DNA of 64,000 nucleotides. It comes from Takakia lepidozioides (lineage: Eukaryota; Streptophyta; Takakiopsida; Takakiales; Takakiaceae). Shown here in pieces: positions 21,290 through 31,489 of this stretch. The DNA lies in contig CM060734.1 in assembly GCA_030704615.1 (NCBI GenBank), positions 26,102,001-26,166,000 on the forward strand, read 5' to 3'. The number at the start of each line of letters is the position of its first letter. Positions within the stretch are counted from its first letter, which is position 1. The position numbers and the translations under genes are program-made. The notes below the pieces were generated by a model. That model was not told the origin of the DNA and searched no databases. It was given only the letters and a program-made list of their open reading frames with translations.

Positions 21290-22257
21290 ACCAACTGACC
21301 ATTGCTCCCTCGTCTGATTTCTTTACAACACCTGACATTGGCCACCAAGCCCGTATACATGCAAACTGTGTCTCTGCATTATCCAAGGTGGGAGCACGCT
21401 TGCACGCAAGACACATGGAACGGTGCTCCTCTCGGAATTCTGGCGCCACGAGCCTGGTTGTGTACATGTGACAGAAAATGGAACCCACAAGATCTCTCCT
21501 TGCCTTCCATTGGAACATTGGGGTCTTCCCCATACACCCTTCGGATGACAGCCCAATTTGCTTGTGCGTTGTCCGCCGTGAAACCACGGAAACTGGGCGG
21601 GGGCAATTTTGCCCTGCCCATCTGTTCGTTTATTCCCTGCCAAAGAAGCATCTCCAATTGTGTGTCCTCCCCTTTTATCACACAAATAACAATTGTCATT
21701 AGTATCTTACAGTGGGGGTCGTAGACATGTGCACCCATTGTCACCCACTGGTGATTTTTAATTCGCTTGATATGGTCGAACATGACCCAACTGTTTGATA
21801 AGTCCCCACTCGTCATTCGGTGGACCAGTTCCACGCCGTTGCCAGGCCCACACATTGAAATTTTGAATACGAAACAACGATTTGCCTCAGTCCCTTGTCC
21901 TGGAAACCTACTTCCATGAATGTAGTCATATCCACATCGTCGCTTCACCTCCAGAATGGGGTACATATCCGAGCCTCGCTCAATTCTCTATTTGCAAGAG
22001 ACAATGTGGTTTCGGACATTTGGTGAATAGACGTGGGACACTGACTCCAGCAAGGCCTCCATTTCCTTCTCATCGAGAGGGACTCTGTCAGAGCCATCTT
22101 CCGACATAATTCTGGCCAAAGCCATCTTATGGGCGGCCTGCAGCTGTATCTGTTTGGGTTTGGCACTAGGTCTCAACTTAACCTCCTCCTGAATGAGCTG
22201 CTCTGCCTCTTGGGCGGCCTCCCACGAGTTCCCCCTCGCCAATTTGTGACAATGCAC
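21290..22257 (-). pseudogene. MULE-like transposase, partial
   Basis: The minus strand reads NSWEAAQEAEQLIQEEVKLRP, KPKQIQLQAAHKMALARI, then a stop (near 21985), then CGYDYIHGSRFPGQG, ELVHRMTSGDLSNSWVMFDH, WVTMGAHVYDP, FRGFTADNAQANWAVIRRVYG and SCGFHFLSHVHNQ, and one frame over AETQFACIRAWW. A strand ending in TADxAQANW, then a Cys-His helix, resembles the catalytic core of plant MULE-type DDE transposases; the D of TAD would be the second acidic residue. The sequence stops near 21300 in AT-rich DNA before the terminus. Family assignment is from memory of such proteins and is moderate. Confidence 0.6.
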
Positions 22258-22438
22258 ACCAAGGTGTATGCAAGCTCGTGTGAGGTCAAACTACTTAGAT
22301 AGTGATCATAGCCACCATGTACGACCACGGACCCCCTGCAGTAACCGCAGTCGGGTAGGCGGTTTAGTGAGCCCAACCTACACCGCAACTTACCATGACC
22401 CCCCTAGACTAATATGCCGTCACCCTGATCGCGCGCAC

Positions 22439-23630
22439 TCAGGGCTCGTCAGTACGATGTGGAGACTTGGTCCCCCAGGATATTATGAACAACCCCGATT
22501 TGGGAGTCAAGTAGTTTGAGGGAAGCATGGATCTCGGCCAAGTAGTGCGGGGGGGGGGGGGGGGCATGTATTCAGTAGAGAGTGGTGGCATCAAACATAG
22601 TTGGCATAGGAGAGATCGGATTTTTGAGATCGAGTGAGAGTTAAAATATCCGTTGCATGTATGTGGTAGAGGGGAGATGGTTACGATAAGCGAGAAAATG
22701 AGTTGTGGGGCGGAGAAAGTCTTGAGTTTAGATAAGGTTGTAGCAAGTGTTGGGCAACTGTTGGGGGGTAGCCCGAAGGTTGTAATATGGTCAGCAGGGG
22801 TGTTCTTTGTGTTTTGGCATTTTGGGAGGAAGGGACTGAAGTGGTCAAGAATATGTCGGTAGTTATGCATAAGAGAGATAGTGTTCGGTTGAAAGTATAG
22901 GGTATATCTCTCTTGCTCGTCTTCGGATAGAGTCTTGATAATTTCGGTAATGGTGGGCGGACCGGGGTTAGGGTGAATATCACCACACCTCAGGAGGATT
23001 AGGCCTTGACACGAGTATACATATGCTTGGTGAGGGTTAGGGGGGTGATGGTAATAATATTTAGATTTTGTGGGGAATTTGTAATGTCGGCCGTATGGGC
23101 CATGGATGAGGGGATTGATTCGTTGGTGCACATGGCGGGTTGTCAGGATGTGGGAGGAGCTAATGAGTGGTAGGGAATTATGGTGGGTAGATTGAGAAAA
23201 GGTGGAGCTGGTGGCAGTGGAGTGCGTAGGAAAAATATATCAGGGGTGGGTGGGTGGGTTGGTCGTATTAGGAAACGTTATCATCCACTTTATCTGGTTA
23301 GGGAGTAGCATGTGTGGCGGCCCTGTATATAGGGCGATATAGCTGTGTTTGTGTAGTGGGTATACATAAGGTGGCGGGGAGGTAGATATTGTATATGTGG
23401 TGGACTTAGGTGGGATACATTCATCCACGATTTTTTTATATCCGTTGGTAATGAAATAGATTTAGTGTTTGTATAAGAGGGTGTAGTTTGGTAAAGATGA
23501 TTGGCCAGTAGAGAGATGGGGAGAAGTGGGCGGTTAGCTTTCAGTGTATATGGAATCTGGGTGACAAACGCAAATGTCATATTATTGGGTTTGAATAAGT
23601 TTAGGGGGGTTTTTTATAAAAGGTGGCGAG
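22439..23630 (-). pseudogene. LINE-like ORF N-terminal region with a 2A-like GDIHPNPGP motif
   Basis: Reading the minus strand from 23580 to 22439, the frames are rich in Pro, Thr, His and Tyr, then CQGLILLRCGDIHPNPGP at about 22970-23000. NPGP preceded by GD(I/V) is the ribosome-skipping 2A-like signature often found near the N-terminus of non-LTR retrotransposon proteins; here His and Pro occupy the variable positions. After it comes a helical region (EIIKTLSEDEQERYTLYF, HILDHFSPFLPK). No endonuclease or RT is recognisable before the frame ends in the poly-G run at 22545-22563. The 5' portion seems to continue beyond the CACTA insert to about 25085. Confidence 0.5.
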
Positions 23631-23633
23631 ACA

Positions 23634-24463
23634 CACTACAACAAATGGGGGGTTTTGTGACGCCAGCTGCGCCCCCACGCCCCGCGCGGCACTGAGCCCG
23701 CGACGCCGAGCCTGCGGCATTTTTTTGCGACGCCGGGCCGCTGCGACACCATTGCGATGCCCAACCGTCGTAAGGTGGCATGAAGGGGGAAAATGGGCCC
23801 TCGCTGCGACGGATTTTTTTTTCTTGTGACGCCCCGGCGTCGCAAATCCAAATTTATTTTTTATTTTTATTTTTTGGACGTTGCGACGCCGAGCGTCACT
23901 AAGGGCGCCCCAGCGCCTCTGCGACGCTATGGCGTCGCAACAGCATCACCACAATGAGAGGTGTTTTTTTTTTTTTTTTTTTTTTTGGGCTTAGCGGCCC
24001 TCAACTTCACAAAAACGTCACTAGGGCGCCCTGCGTTAGGACGGCCAACGCTGCGACGCCAGGGGATCGCAATGGTGTTGTAGTCAGCTTAGGTCATTAC
24101 AATGACGTCGCTTGGGGCGCCTGACGATGGGGGGGTGCAACAACGGCGACGACGTTGGGGCTGGGGCTGGGGCTGGGCACTAAGGTTGTGGAGGTTACAA
24201 CTCCCAGGTGTCACAAGAGGGACCCTCTTAGAATGAACTTGAAGGAAATCTTCATATGTAAATATATATATATTTAGATTGTTTTTGTGATACATAGATG
24301 TAGCGTAGGTGTGTTGGTTAGTCTGTAGTGTCTTAGAAATGTTATAATGTGGAGGTCTTAGGTTCAAGTATGCATTGCATGATATATGTAGAACAATGAA
24401 TATATCACCATTAGATAGAACCGGAGTCAACAGTCAACAAGATTTTGAAATTCAAATTTTCCC

Positions 24464-24502
<39 letters not shown>

Positions 24503-24706
24503 CGACGCCCGTGCGTCGCAAATCGCGTTGGCGTTGGCAATCGCGGTTTCGCCTTTTTGCGACCCCCATTGGTCGCAAATTTGCGACGTTTTTTTGGCGA
24601 CGCCCGGGCGTCGCAAATTTGGTTTTTCCCTCTACGCGAAAAGGGCTGTTTTACGACGCCGCGACATGCCCCGGGCGTCGAAAACCCCCCCCCTTTTCTT
24701 GTAGTG
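23634..24706 (+). mobile_element. Complete non-autonomous CACTA element
   Basis: The element begins CACTACAACAAATGGGGGG and ends CCCCCCTTTTCTTGTAGTG, the terminal form of plant CACTA (EnSpm/CMC) transposons. It is flanked by ACA at 23631-23633 and 24707-24709, the expected 3-bp target duplication. Length is 1,073 bp with no transposase. Subterminal zones are packed with GCGACGCC and GGCGTCGC in both orientations (23657-24070 and 24505-24690), the kind of array bound by CACTA transposases. It splits an antisense LINE-like ORF. The middle contains T runs (23968-23989, 24466-24502). Confidence 0.93.
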
Positions 24707-24709
24707 ACA

Positions 24710-25085
24710 GGTGTCAAGCGGTGGGTATGGGAGTGACAAAGTGGCGGGCGGGGTAGGCTCTGTACACGGGCCCCAAAGAACGGGTGCGGGGGATGGGGGG
24801 CTGTCGTCAGGCAGGGCATAGTGGGTTCTCGAGATGAGGGGGGAGGGGAGCTTTGAAACAGGGGGGGGAGTGTGAGGTGCACCAGCCGGCGAAGAACAGC
24901 GAGTATTGAGAGTGAGTGGTGCTGTGGGTGCGGCGGCCGTGTATAGAGAGTTTGGGTGTTAGTTGCAGGGGCGTTGCGGAATCAATATAGTAATTTGAGT
25001 GTGGGAGTTGAGTGCATAGAGATGTAGTGGGACTCAGTGGGTAGCATAGACATAAGGGAACAAGTTCATTGTGTGCGCATTGCAT
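24710..25085 (-). pseudogene. 5' part of the antisense LINE-like ORF, upstream of the CACTA insert
   Basis: Minus-strand frames 25085-24807 and 24882-24710 share the Pro/Thr/Ser/His-rich composition of the ORF at 22439-23630 (HSNYYIDSATPLQLTPK, LCHSHTHRLTPVT), and the CACTA element lies exactly between them. Excising the 1,073-bp insert and one ACA would join them. No motif is present. Confidence 0.4.
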
Positions 25086-25256
25086 TAAGAAGCAGGGGAG
25101 AACAAAATGGCCACAACCAATATAGAAGAGAAGGATCGTGTATAAAGCTAGCCAAGAGATAGAGTAGTAATGCTGGTGGGCGAGTACTACTGTACGTTGA
25201 GTGGCCCTTCAGCTTGTGGGTTGTTTGTGCTGTTTACGCATTCGAGTGCTTGGCTA

Positions 25257-25640
25257 TCATGGTATTGGAGTCACCTTTCGTAGTGTCTGTGGCGTACTGG
25301 GACTCGCAGGTGCAGGCTGAGTGCCAAGGAGGCCTGCAGTGCCCAGCTTATGAGGGCCCTCATGCTGCAGCGCAAGAAGGGCCATTGGCCGGAATCCTCC
25401 GTTTTGGCTGGCTGGTGGGTTGTTGGAGCCGCCTTGCCCCGTGGAACTGGTGACCTTGCTGGGTGGGAGTGGGAGCTTGTCTAACACCATGTTCGCATGG
25501 TTGTAGAAGTTGGCCAAATTGGCCCCCAGATTCTTTGTGATAGAGTCTTGTAGAGAGACTAGATGGGAGTGATTCTCCTCTTGTTGCGCTGCCATGGTGA
25601 CGGCCACCCTGGATTCCATAGCAGCCAGCTCGCCTCTAAG
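25257..25640 (-). CDS. Unrecognised ORF fragment with a helical N-terminus
   Basis: The minus strand encodes GELAAMESRVAVTMAAQQ, then LVSLQDSITKNLGANLANFY and a Pro/Ser-rich tail (PASPSTPQTLRK). The first half looks like an amphipathic coiled coil. It might be a gag or transposon-accessory fragment. No known domain. The upstream part merges into the dispersed repeat at 25640, so the start is not defined. Confidence 0.3.
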   Translation of the reverse strand, partial: LRGELAAMESRVAVTMAAQQEENHSHLVSLQDSITKNLGANLANFYNHANMVLDKLPLPPSKVTSSTGQGGSNNPPASQNGGFRPMALLALQHEGPHKLGTAGLLGTQPAPASPSTPQTLRKVTPIP

Positions 25641-25689
25641 TACTTGAAATTTGTTTTAGCCATATTTTATCATTTTTTCTCCACAGAGC

Positions 25690-25965
25690 CTACGACCAGA
25701 TTTGAATTGGAGACTTTTCCCTTAATATCTCTCCTGTTGAGGCTCCAACCACTGTTCCAGGAATGCCCACTTTGCTATTTTTCCCGAATTTCCAGCGACC
25801 CAAAGAACTTGAAATTCCACATCTCCCACACCGCAGGTCCAAAAATCATGAGACCAAGCCCGTGCACCCCTCCTCGTCGAGGGCTTTCCAATGGTACCAA
25901 GTACTAGGGCTGGGACCTTGCGGTTTGGGACATCTCAACATGACAAAACAAAACAAACAAAACAA
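25690..25965 (+). repeat. Dispersed repeat R1, copy 1, with (AAAAC)n tail
   Basis: From CAGAGCCTACGACCAGATTT through CCACTTTGCTATTTTTCCCG, AAATTCCACATCTCCCACAC and CATGAGACCAAGCCCGTGCA, ending in AACAAAACAAACAAAACAAAAC. Two more copies follow at 26720 (inverted) and 27100. The A-rich tail marks this as the 3' end of a probable retroposon. No coding capacity. Confidence 0.7.
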
Positions 25966-25989
25966 AACAAACGTCTCGCTTCATATATT

Positions 25990-26130
25990 GACTAGGGAAG
26001 CGACGCTACGGCGTGAGTGGTGTGCGCACGCTCACGCGGGGCTGACGTGGCGTGAGCGCACGCTCACGCCACATCAGCGTGAGCGGATGCCACGTCAGCC
26101 CGAGCGGAGGCCATGTCAGCAAATGCCAGA
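25990..26130. repeat. Inverted GCGTGAGCG/CGCTCACGC repeats
   Basis: The segment alternates GGCGTGAGTG, CGCACGCTCACGC, GTGGCGTGAGCGC, CGCTCACGCCACATCAGCG and TGCCACGTCAGC, so several pairs can fold on each other. Related words (GCGTGAACCC, ACGTGGCATGAGCG, CACGCCACGTAAGCGTGAG, GCCATGTCAACAGATG) occur at 63870-63985, suggesting that the two are ends of one family. Confidence 0.65.
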
Positions 26131-26286
26131 GGACGGGCGGTCGAAGAAAAGGTACCTATTCCCATTGCACCTATATCCGTGGGAATAGGCATGTACAGTA
26201 TGATGAAATTAGACCCCATTATGTAAGAAGACCCCATGGCTTCAATGAATAGGTAGGACTATAACGTTGAAGACACTGCAAGCGAT

Positions 26287-26345
26287 GGGAGGCGGAGCTC
26301 CGCCTCTCCCCTTCGTGATCTAGCTATATTGTCTTTAGTCATGGT
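26287..26345. repeat. Second copy of the GGAGGCGGAGCTCCGCCTC palindrome
   Basis: GGGAGGCGGAGCTCCGCCTC followed by CTTTAGTCATGGTT. The order is inverted relative to 17115-17173, where the ATGACTAA phrase comes first. Between here and 26700 there are loosely repeated phrases (CATCTCCCRTGTAGARGCCC, AAGTGCRACCTC) and no gene. Confidence 0.5.
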
Positions 26346-26699
26346 TATTTTTTTAGGGTTTGGCTATCTCTGCTCTCTGTGCATCTCCCGTGTAGAAGCC
26401 CAAATGTCCACTGTCATTTAAGACCAAGTGCAATTTCTTATGTATCCCAGTGTGTCTCCGATGTCGAGGCCCAAGTGCGACCTCTAGTGTAGCCTATGCC
26501 GTTGGCCCATGTGAGAAAAATTGAAATCTAAGCCCAAGTGCAATCTTCTATTCATATCCAAGTGCATCTCCCATGTAGAGGCCCAAGTTGACCTCCAGTG
26601 TCCACTACAATCCCAAATGTATCCAAAGACCTACAGTTTGGGAGATCTCTATGTCATTGCCCACTTTGCTACGTTTGCAATCTCCCCCGTCGAGGCTTC

Positions 26700-27020
26700 A
26701 TATCAATATATGAAGCGAGACGTTTGTTTTGTTTTGTTTTGTAGAGTTGAGATGTCCCACCGCAAGGTCCCAGCCCTGGTATTGAAAAGCCCTCGACGAG
26801 GAGGGGTGCACGGGCTTGGTCTCATGATTGTTGGACATGCTGTGTGGGAGATGTGGAATTTCAAGTACTTTGGGCCTACTTTGGGTCGCTGGAAATTCGG
26901 GAAAAATAGCAAAGTGGTCATTCATGGGACAATGGCTGGAGCCTCGACAAGAGGGATATCAAGGGAAAGGTCTCCGGTTCAAATCTGGTTGTGGGCTCTG
27001 TGGAAAAAAAATGATGGCTT
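26700..27020 (-). repeat. Dispersed repeat R1, copy 2 (inverted)
   Basis: The reverse complement matches copy 1 from the (AAAAC)n tail (plus strand GTTTTGTTTTGTTTTG at about 26729) through TGGGAGATGTGGAATTTCAA and GGGAAAAATAGCAAAGTGG to GGTTCAAATCTGGTTGTGGG. The last part resembles a tRNA B box (GGTTCAAATC) on the plus strand with a possible A box about 45 bp earlier, but this is on the strand opposite to the A-rich tail. Confidence 0.65.
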
Positions 27021-27099
27021 GCTTCATATATTGATGCACTTGGACTTCGATGACATTGGACACTTGGGCCAACGGCACAGGCTACCCTAGTATTATTGA

Positions 27100-27403
27100 T
27101 GTATCCACTTTGCTATTTTTCGTGAATTTCCAGCAACAAAAGTACTTGAAATTCCGAATTTCCCACGTGAAGGGCCAATCACTGCTCCAGGAAAGCCACT
27201 TTGCTATTTTTTTCCCGAATTTCCAGCAACCCAAAGCACTTGAAATTCCACATCTCCCACACCGCCGGTCCAAAAATCATGAGACCAAGCCGGTGCACCC
27301 CTCCTCATCGAGGGTTTTCCAACGGCACCAAGCTCCGAGGTTGGGCCCGCGGTTTGGGAGATCTCGATGACGCTACAAACAAAACAAAACAAAACAAAAC
27401 AAG
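27100..27403 (+). repeat. Dispersed repeat R1, copy 3, internally duplicated
   Basis: CCACTTTGCTATTTTTCGTG and, 90 bp on, CCACTTTGCTATTTTTTTCC each start a copy of the same phrase, so this copy carries a partial tandem duplication. It ends in ACAAACAAAACAAAACAAAA. Confidence 0.65.
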
Positions 27404-27860
27404 TGGCTAGTCGCGTAATGGCTCCACCCTAAAACTCTTAAGTGCAAAATTTCCTTAAAATGTTATATTAAAATAAAATAATCACATATTTAAACTATAT
27501 TGTAAACATGTTTTGCATAAGAGAAAAAATTATTAATTTATTTCTTCATAAAGTTGGCCCTGGTAGAGCTTATTGATGTATGAATTAAATATTGATGTAT
27601 GATATTACAAAACTGATCTTCGAATTTACTAATCATTAAAATATTAAAATGCTTGTTGACATACTAGCTGAGATATTGAAATACTTGCTGAGGAACTAGC
27701 TGAGATTATGAAATACTTGCTGAAAAACTCGCTGAAATACTCACTGAAATACTGAAATACTGAAATACTGATAATCTTGATTCAAATATTGAAATACTGA
27801 AATTTTGATGTATTGAAATACTGAAAATCTCGATTCAAAAGGCAGTAATACATTCTGTTA
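27404..27860. repeat. AT-rich stretch with degenerate (CTGAAATA)n repeat
   Basis: AT-rich from 27425. From about 27660 to 27840, units like TTGAAATACTTGCTGA and ACTGAAATACTGAAATACTG recur every 8-25 bp. No gene. Confidence 0.6.
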
Positions 27861-27886
27861 CTACATCAGGGGGTTTGCGAGCCCCC

Positions 27887-27908
27887 AAGGACGCTAATTA
27901 GCGTCCTT
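27887..27908. repeat. Palindrome with arms AAGGACGCTAA/TTAGCGTCCTT
   Basis: A 22-bp perfect inverted repeat, followed closely by the smaller ACTTCCTGAAGT. With a T run just after it could act as a terminator-like hairpin, but in a nuclear genome a transposon footprint is as likely. Confidence 0.5.
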
Positions 27909-27909
27909 T

Positions 27910-29950
27910 TACTTCCTGAAGTAAAAACCAGTTCCAGTCGGTTAGGTAACGAGTGGAGTTGTCTCGCAGTATGTAATGATCTTGAGGTACGTACTGGATC
28001 ATGTTGCGAATGAGAAATTTGACAAGAGCCGTAGTGCAAGTGAGTAGCCATGGGTGGTCAATGAGGGCTGTCGGAGTGTGGCGACAAAAGTGGCCGTCGG
28101 TCGCACGGCGGATCAGAGAGATACTAGAGAACAGATACGAGCATCTTTGGAGATCCTAAAAGTTCTGAGTACATCATATATTCACCTGACGGGTTTTCAG
28201 AGTCCCTCCGCGATCTCTTGGGTGTCTGCAAACTCGCGATGAACTGCTCGGACATGCTCGGACCTCAACTGTGACGTTTTGCCTACTCCACATACTTGAA
28301 AGGGATTTTGGATTTCGTGGCTGCAGTCTCTGCTGGTACTAGGGAATATGGCTGCCTCCAATATGGCTGGCTTGACTCTCGCTACGCTGGTGCTGATGAT
28401 CCGTCTTGCGAACACTGCCGCAGGTACAAGCCCCTTCTTCTTCTCCTTGGTTTCATAGCTGTTTTTTGCCATTCCTTAGCTGCTCAAGATGAAAATTTAC
28501 GCTCATCGCATCACTGACGTACTGGGTACTATGTATTGGTATCTAGAAGTGGTGGCTTTCATTCGTGAACTGTGAATCCCATGCTGTAATAGAATTTTTC
28601 ATGAATCAAAAAGCTTTTCAATGGCGTTGGGTGTAAACACTCCAGGCCCGCCCGGAGATTTGCTTCACCGGATGTCCTTTTTCTATCTAAGCTATACCAG
28701 GAAAAACAGTCCACATCTAGGTATATACCTACGTGAGTTATGTTTGCATCGTTTAAGTCGGCCCACCGTATTCATGCATGTACCATTGTAAGTCTCGTGA
28801 TCCATAATGTCACCTTCCATCTATGATCTACTTTACAGAGCTGGAAGCATCTCTCCACAAATTACACCCATACTAGTTAGTATTGTGTCCAGTTTGGCCT
28901 GATCAGCACAGAGTCCTACATAGTCGAGATAATTGATGGAACAAAGGTCTAGATCATGATGACCTGACATTTTAGCTCAGGCAATGACACGCTTTCTGGA
29001 TGTTTGTTCAGAGGTCAGTCTGGACCAGTGGGAGCACAGTTATTACGATTGCATACAAAACACGGTAAAGCATCAGCTCAACTCCCACCAATTTTTTTGT
29101 GCCACCTCACTCTCCCTTAAGTACATACTAGACCCACCGGCCCACCTTCTTCCGTTCGATATGCAGTACTACATATGCACTCTCAAGTGCTCTCGTCTGC
29201 AAACTTGTTTGCGCAAGAGCCCCCATCTCACTGGTACAATCTCAACATGCAACTACGAAATGATTTACTACAGTTGGATTTTCTGGAAAACTGCGTTCCG
29301 CGAGTTTTAGCGCCCTCTCGACGACCATGATCACTTCTTCCTTTCGGCCTCCGATTATGAGATTGGAGGCACATGACCTCCACCGGCGCTTCGCACGCAG
29401 CTCAACACTAGTAATGTAGGCCTCTGGTTTTCAAACTAGCCAATAATGCTTGGCAGCTCTTATAATATGATCTCCTAGACACTAGCCGTGTTTTTAGGCC
29501 TGGCAGATCAAGTAGGGATTCTCGTCATCTCACAAGGGGCCTGTAAAACGTTCCCTCATGGATTTTACCCTGTCCCTCTATACACCTGTATGGGAAGATT
29601 TGGTGTATGTGGAAAAAATTGTGGTATTCATACATCTCCAAAGGAGCACGTGATTCCCAACAGTAAAAACTTCACAATATCCTACTCCGCCTTCACGAGG
29701 TAAACTTTGAGTTGTGGGAAAATCAATTTTATTCACACTTATATTAATTTCACATTAATTACAGCATTAATTTCATGGAATTAAGGACTACTGACTATTT
29801 TCAAAAAATCGAAATATTTTCACTGCCGTTTTATCGACAATGCCGTTTTTCTTTTTCTTTTTCAAAATTTTCATGAACATTTCGATATGAAACGTTCATT
29901 TGATATGAACGTTCATTCCACATAGCTTCCATCCACCAGCTTCCATCCAA
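27910..29950. other. About 2 kb without a recognisable gene
   Basis: Short open frames exist on both strands (for example 28984-29310 plus) but none has a family signature or clear exon context. Codon-like composition around 28984-29310 (LDVCSEVSLDQWEHSYYDC, TCLRKSPHLTGTIST) is mildly protein-like and could be 5' sequence of the hAT transposase downstream; this is unproven. Confidence 0.35.
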
Positions 29951-29951
29951 G

Positions 29952-30761
29952 GTGATCCTCTTCCAAGAGACTTTGGAGTTTAGGCAAGCCATAATCACTT
30001 GTTACTCTAGGCAAACTTCATTGGCACTGCAGTCTCGCATACCAAGTCCACAAGTGTGGGCCATTGCCCAATCAATTTCTACAGTTCTAGGGCCTGTGGT
30101 TCATGAGTGCATTATGAATCAATCTGGGGGATTTTGGCTGTTGTCCGATGCTCTTAATGCAGCCATTGCCACAACAATTCGCATGCGAGGAAGTAGTGCT
30201 CCCAGGGCTGCAACTGTGGATCATTGCATGGGGGATTTCTCAACAAAGTTGACATTGTTGGAATGGCGGATGGCTCGAGAGGTGGTATATGTCTTGGAAC
30301 CATTTCTTTCTTTTTTGGAAGGGTTTCAATCACGCAAAGCTCACAATATGCTCGCGCTTATGCTTGACCCACGTTACAAGGGGTTGTCATTGGTATCACA
30401 ATATGTGGGCAAAGAGCGTGCTTTGCATATTGTATCCCAATATGATAGTATGGTGTTAGAGCCTCTTTTGGTAAAGTGTTTCAAGGTCTTACATCCGGAT
30501 ACTCCGGCCCAATCACAGCTCACTTCCACAATGGACGAGATGTCCTTATTTGGTGTGCATGACCACAATGAAGACATGACATTGACAGTAGTGAGAGAAC
30601 AACTATCACATTTCAGAAGGACGAAGATAATTGAGGGTGAGTGCGTGGCTCCTTTGAAATGTATGAGCCATGTCCAAGGGCACCAAAACCCACAAAACCC
30701 CTGCAAGCATGAAGACATTGAAGACCACAAAATTGAGAACACAACCACTCTGACCTTATAA
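29952..30761 (+). pseudogene. hAT-superfamily transposase fragment
   Basis: A 269-codon open frame. It has VWAIAQSISTVLGPV, a stretch TLLEWRMAREVVYVLEPFLS typical of the helical region before the third catalytic residue, then NMLALMLDPRYKGLSLVSQY, matching the LDPRYK signature of hAT transposases, and helices after it. A full protein is usually 600-800 residues with a BED zinc finger at the start and a dimerisation domain at the end; neither is seen. The frame has no ATG that is clearly original and drifts into low-complexity sequence after about residue 225. No 8-bp duplication or TIR was found. Confidence 0.75.
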
Positions 30762-30769
30762 GAACTACA

Positions 30770-31480
30770 TACGCCTATGCCTAGCATGACAGCCTAGCAT
30801 GACGGTCCACATCTCCTGCAAACATTTACAAGAGATGTGCATGATGTGATTGTCATATTACATACCATTTTTCCTTTCACAAGATCTGGGCATCCTCCAT
30901 TTTCTTGCGGCCATTCACATTCTCCATTGGTATAACCTGCACAAGGATGAACGGAAGGCACAGAAAGCCACGCCCAGATTATCAGAAGACACAAAAGAAC
31001 ACTTGACCTCAGTAAGGATACAATGGGTGCATGATTCATAAATAATGCTATCATGGTCTTCTACATGTCTTATCACCCCATATGAAAATGTGCAGAGTAT
31101 AACCAGCTACTAGGTGATCAGCTTGCCATAAGTGTCCACTAACATCTACCGTAGCTTATCAGTCAGTGGATGAAAATAGGTGACCAATTTGCTAGCTGAA
31201 ATGCCTTGAATCTGGGTTGAAATTAGTAAAGAGACAAGAGAAATTAGTAACCAATTTGAGCCATGGTTGTGGGAGACTACGAACAAGATTCACAAGCTGC
31301 CATTAGGACTGACTTCTCTACCACCTGGCATCACTGTCACCACACTAATCTCAGTGGAATAGCCATCTGAGTCTGACTGCAACACCTCCAGCTGATACAC
31401 CCTGGTGGCCATTGACCCCACGCCCAGTTTGAGCAGAACAAAAGGGGACACACACAGAGATAGAGATGTATACATTGAAC
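30770..31480. other. No gene seen
   Basis: Between the hAT fragment and the gypsy pol fragment. CCTAGCATGACAGCCTAGCATGAC at 30780 is a short tandem duplication. The 5' break of the pol fragment falls near 31480-31500. Confidence 0.35.
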
Positions 31481-31489
31481 AATCTTTGC

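Noticed and set aside
22545-22563. Poly-G run as a functional element
   Set aside because: A homopolymer at the edge of a decayed ORF; it may be slippage or assembly noise.
22960-23005. NPGP motif as sign of an integrated RNA virus
   Set aside because: The surrounding ORF has no viral capsid, helicase or polymerase features, and such motifs are known in LINEs.
26912-26990. tRNA gene or intact SINE promoter
   Set aside because: The B-box-like phrase is on the strand opposite the A-rich tail, the A box is poor, and no cloverleaf can be drawn.
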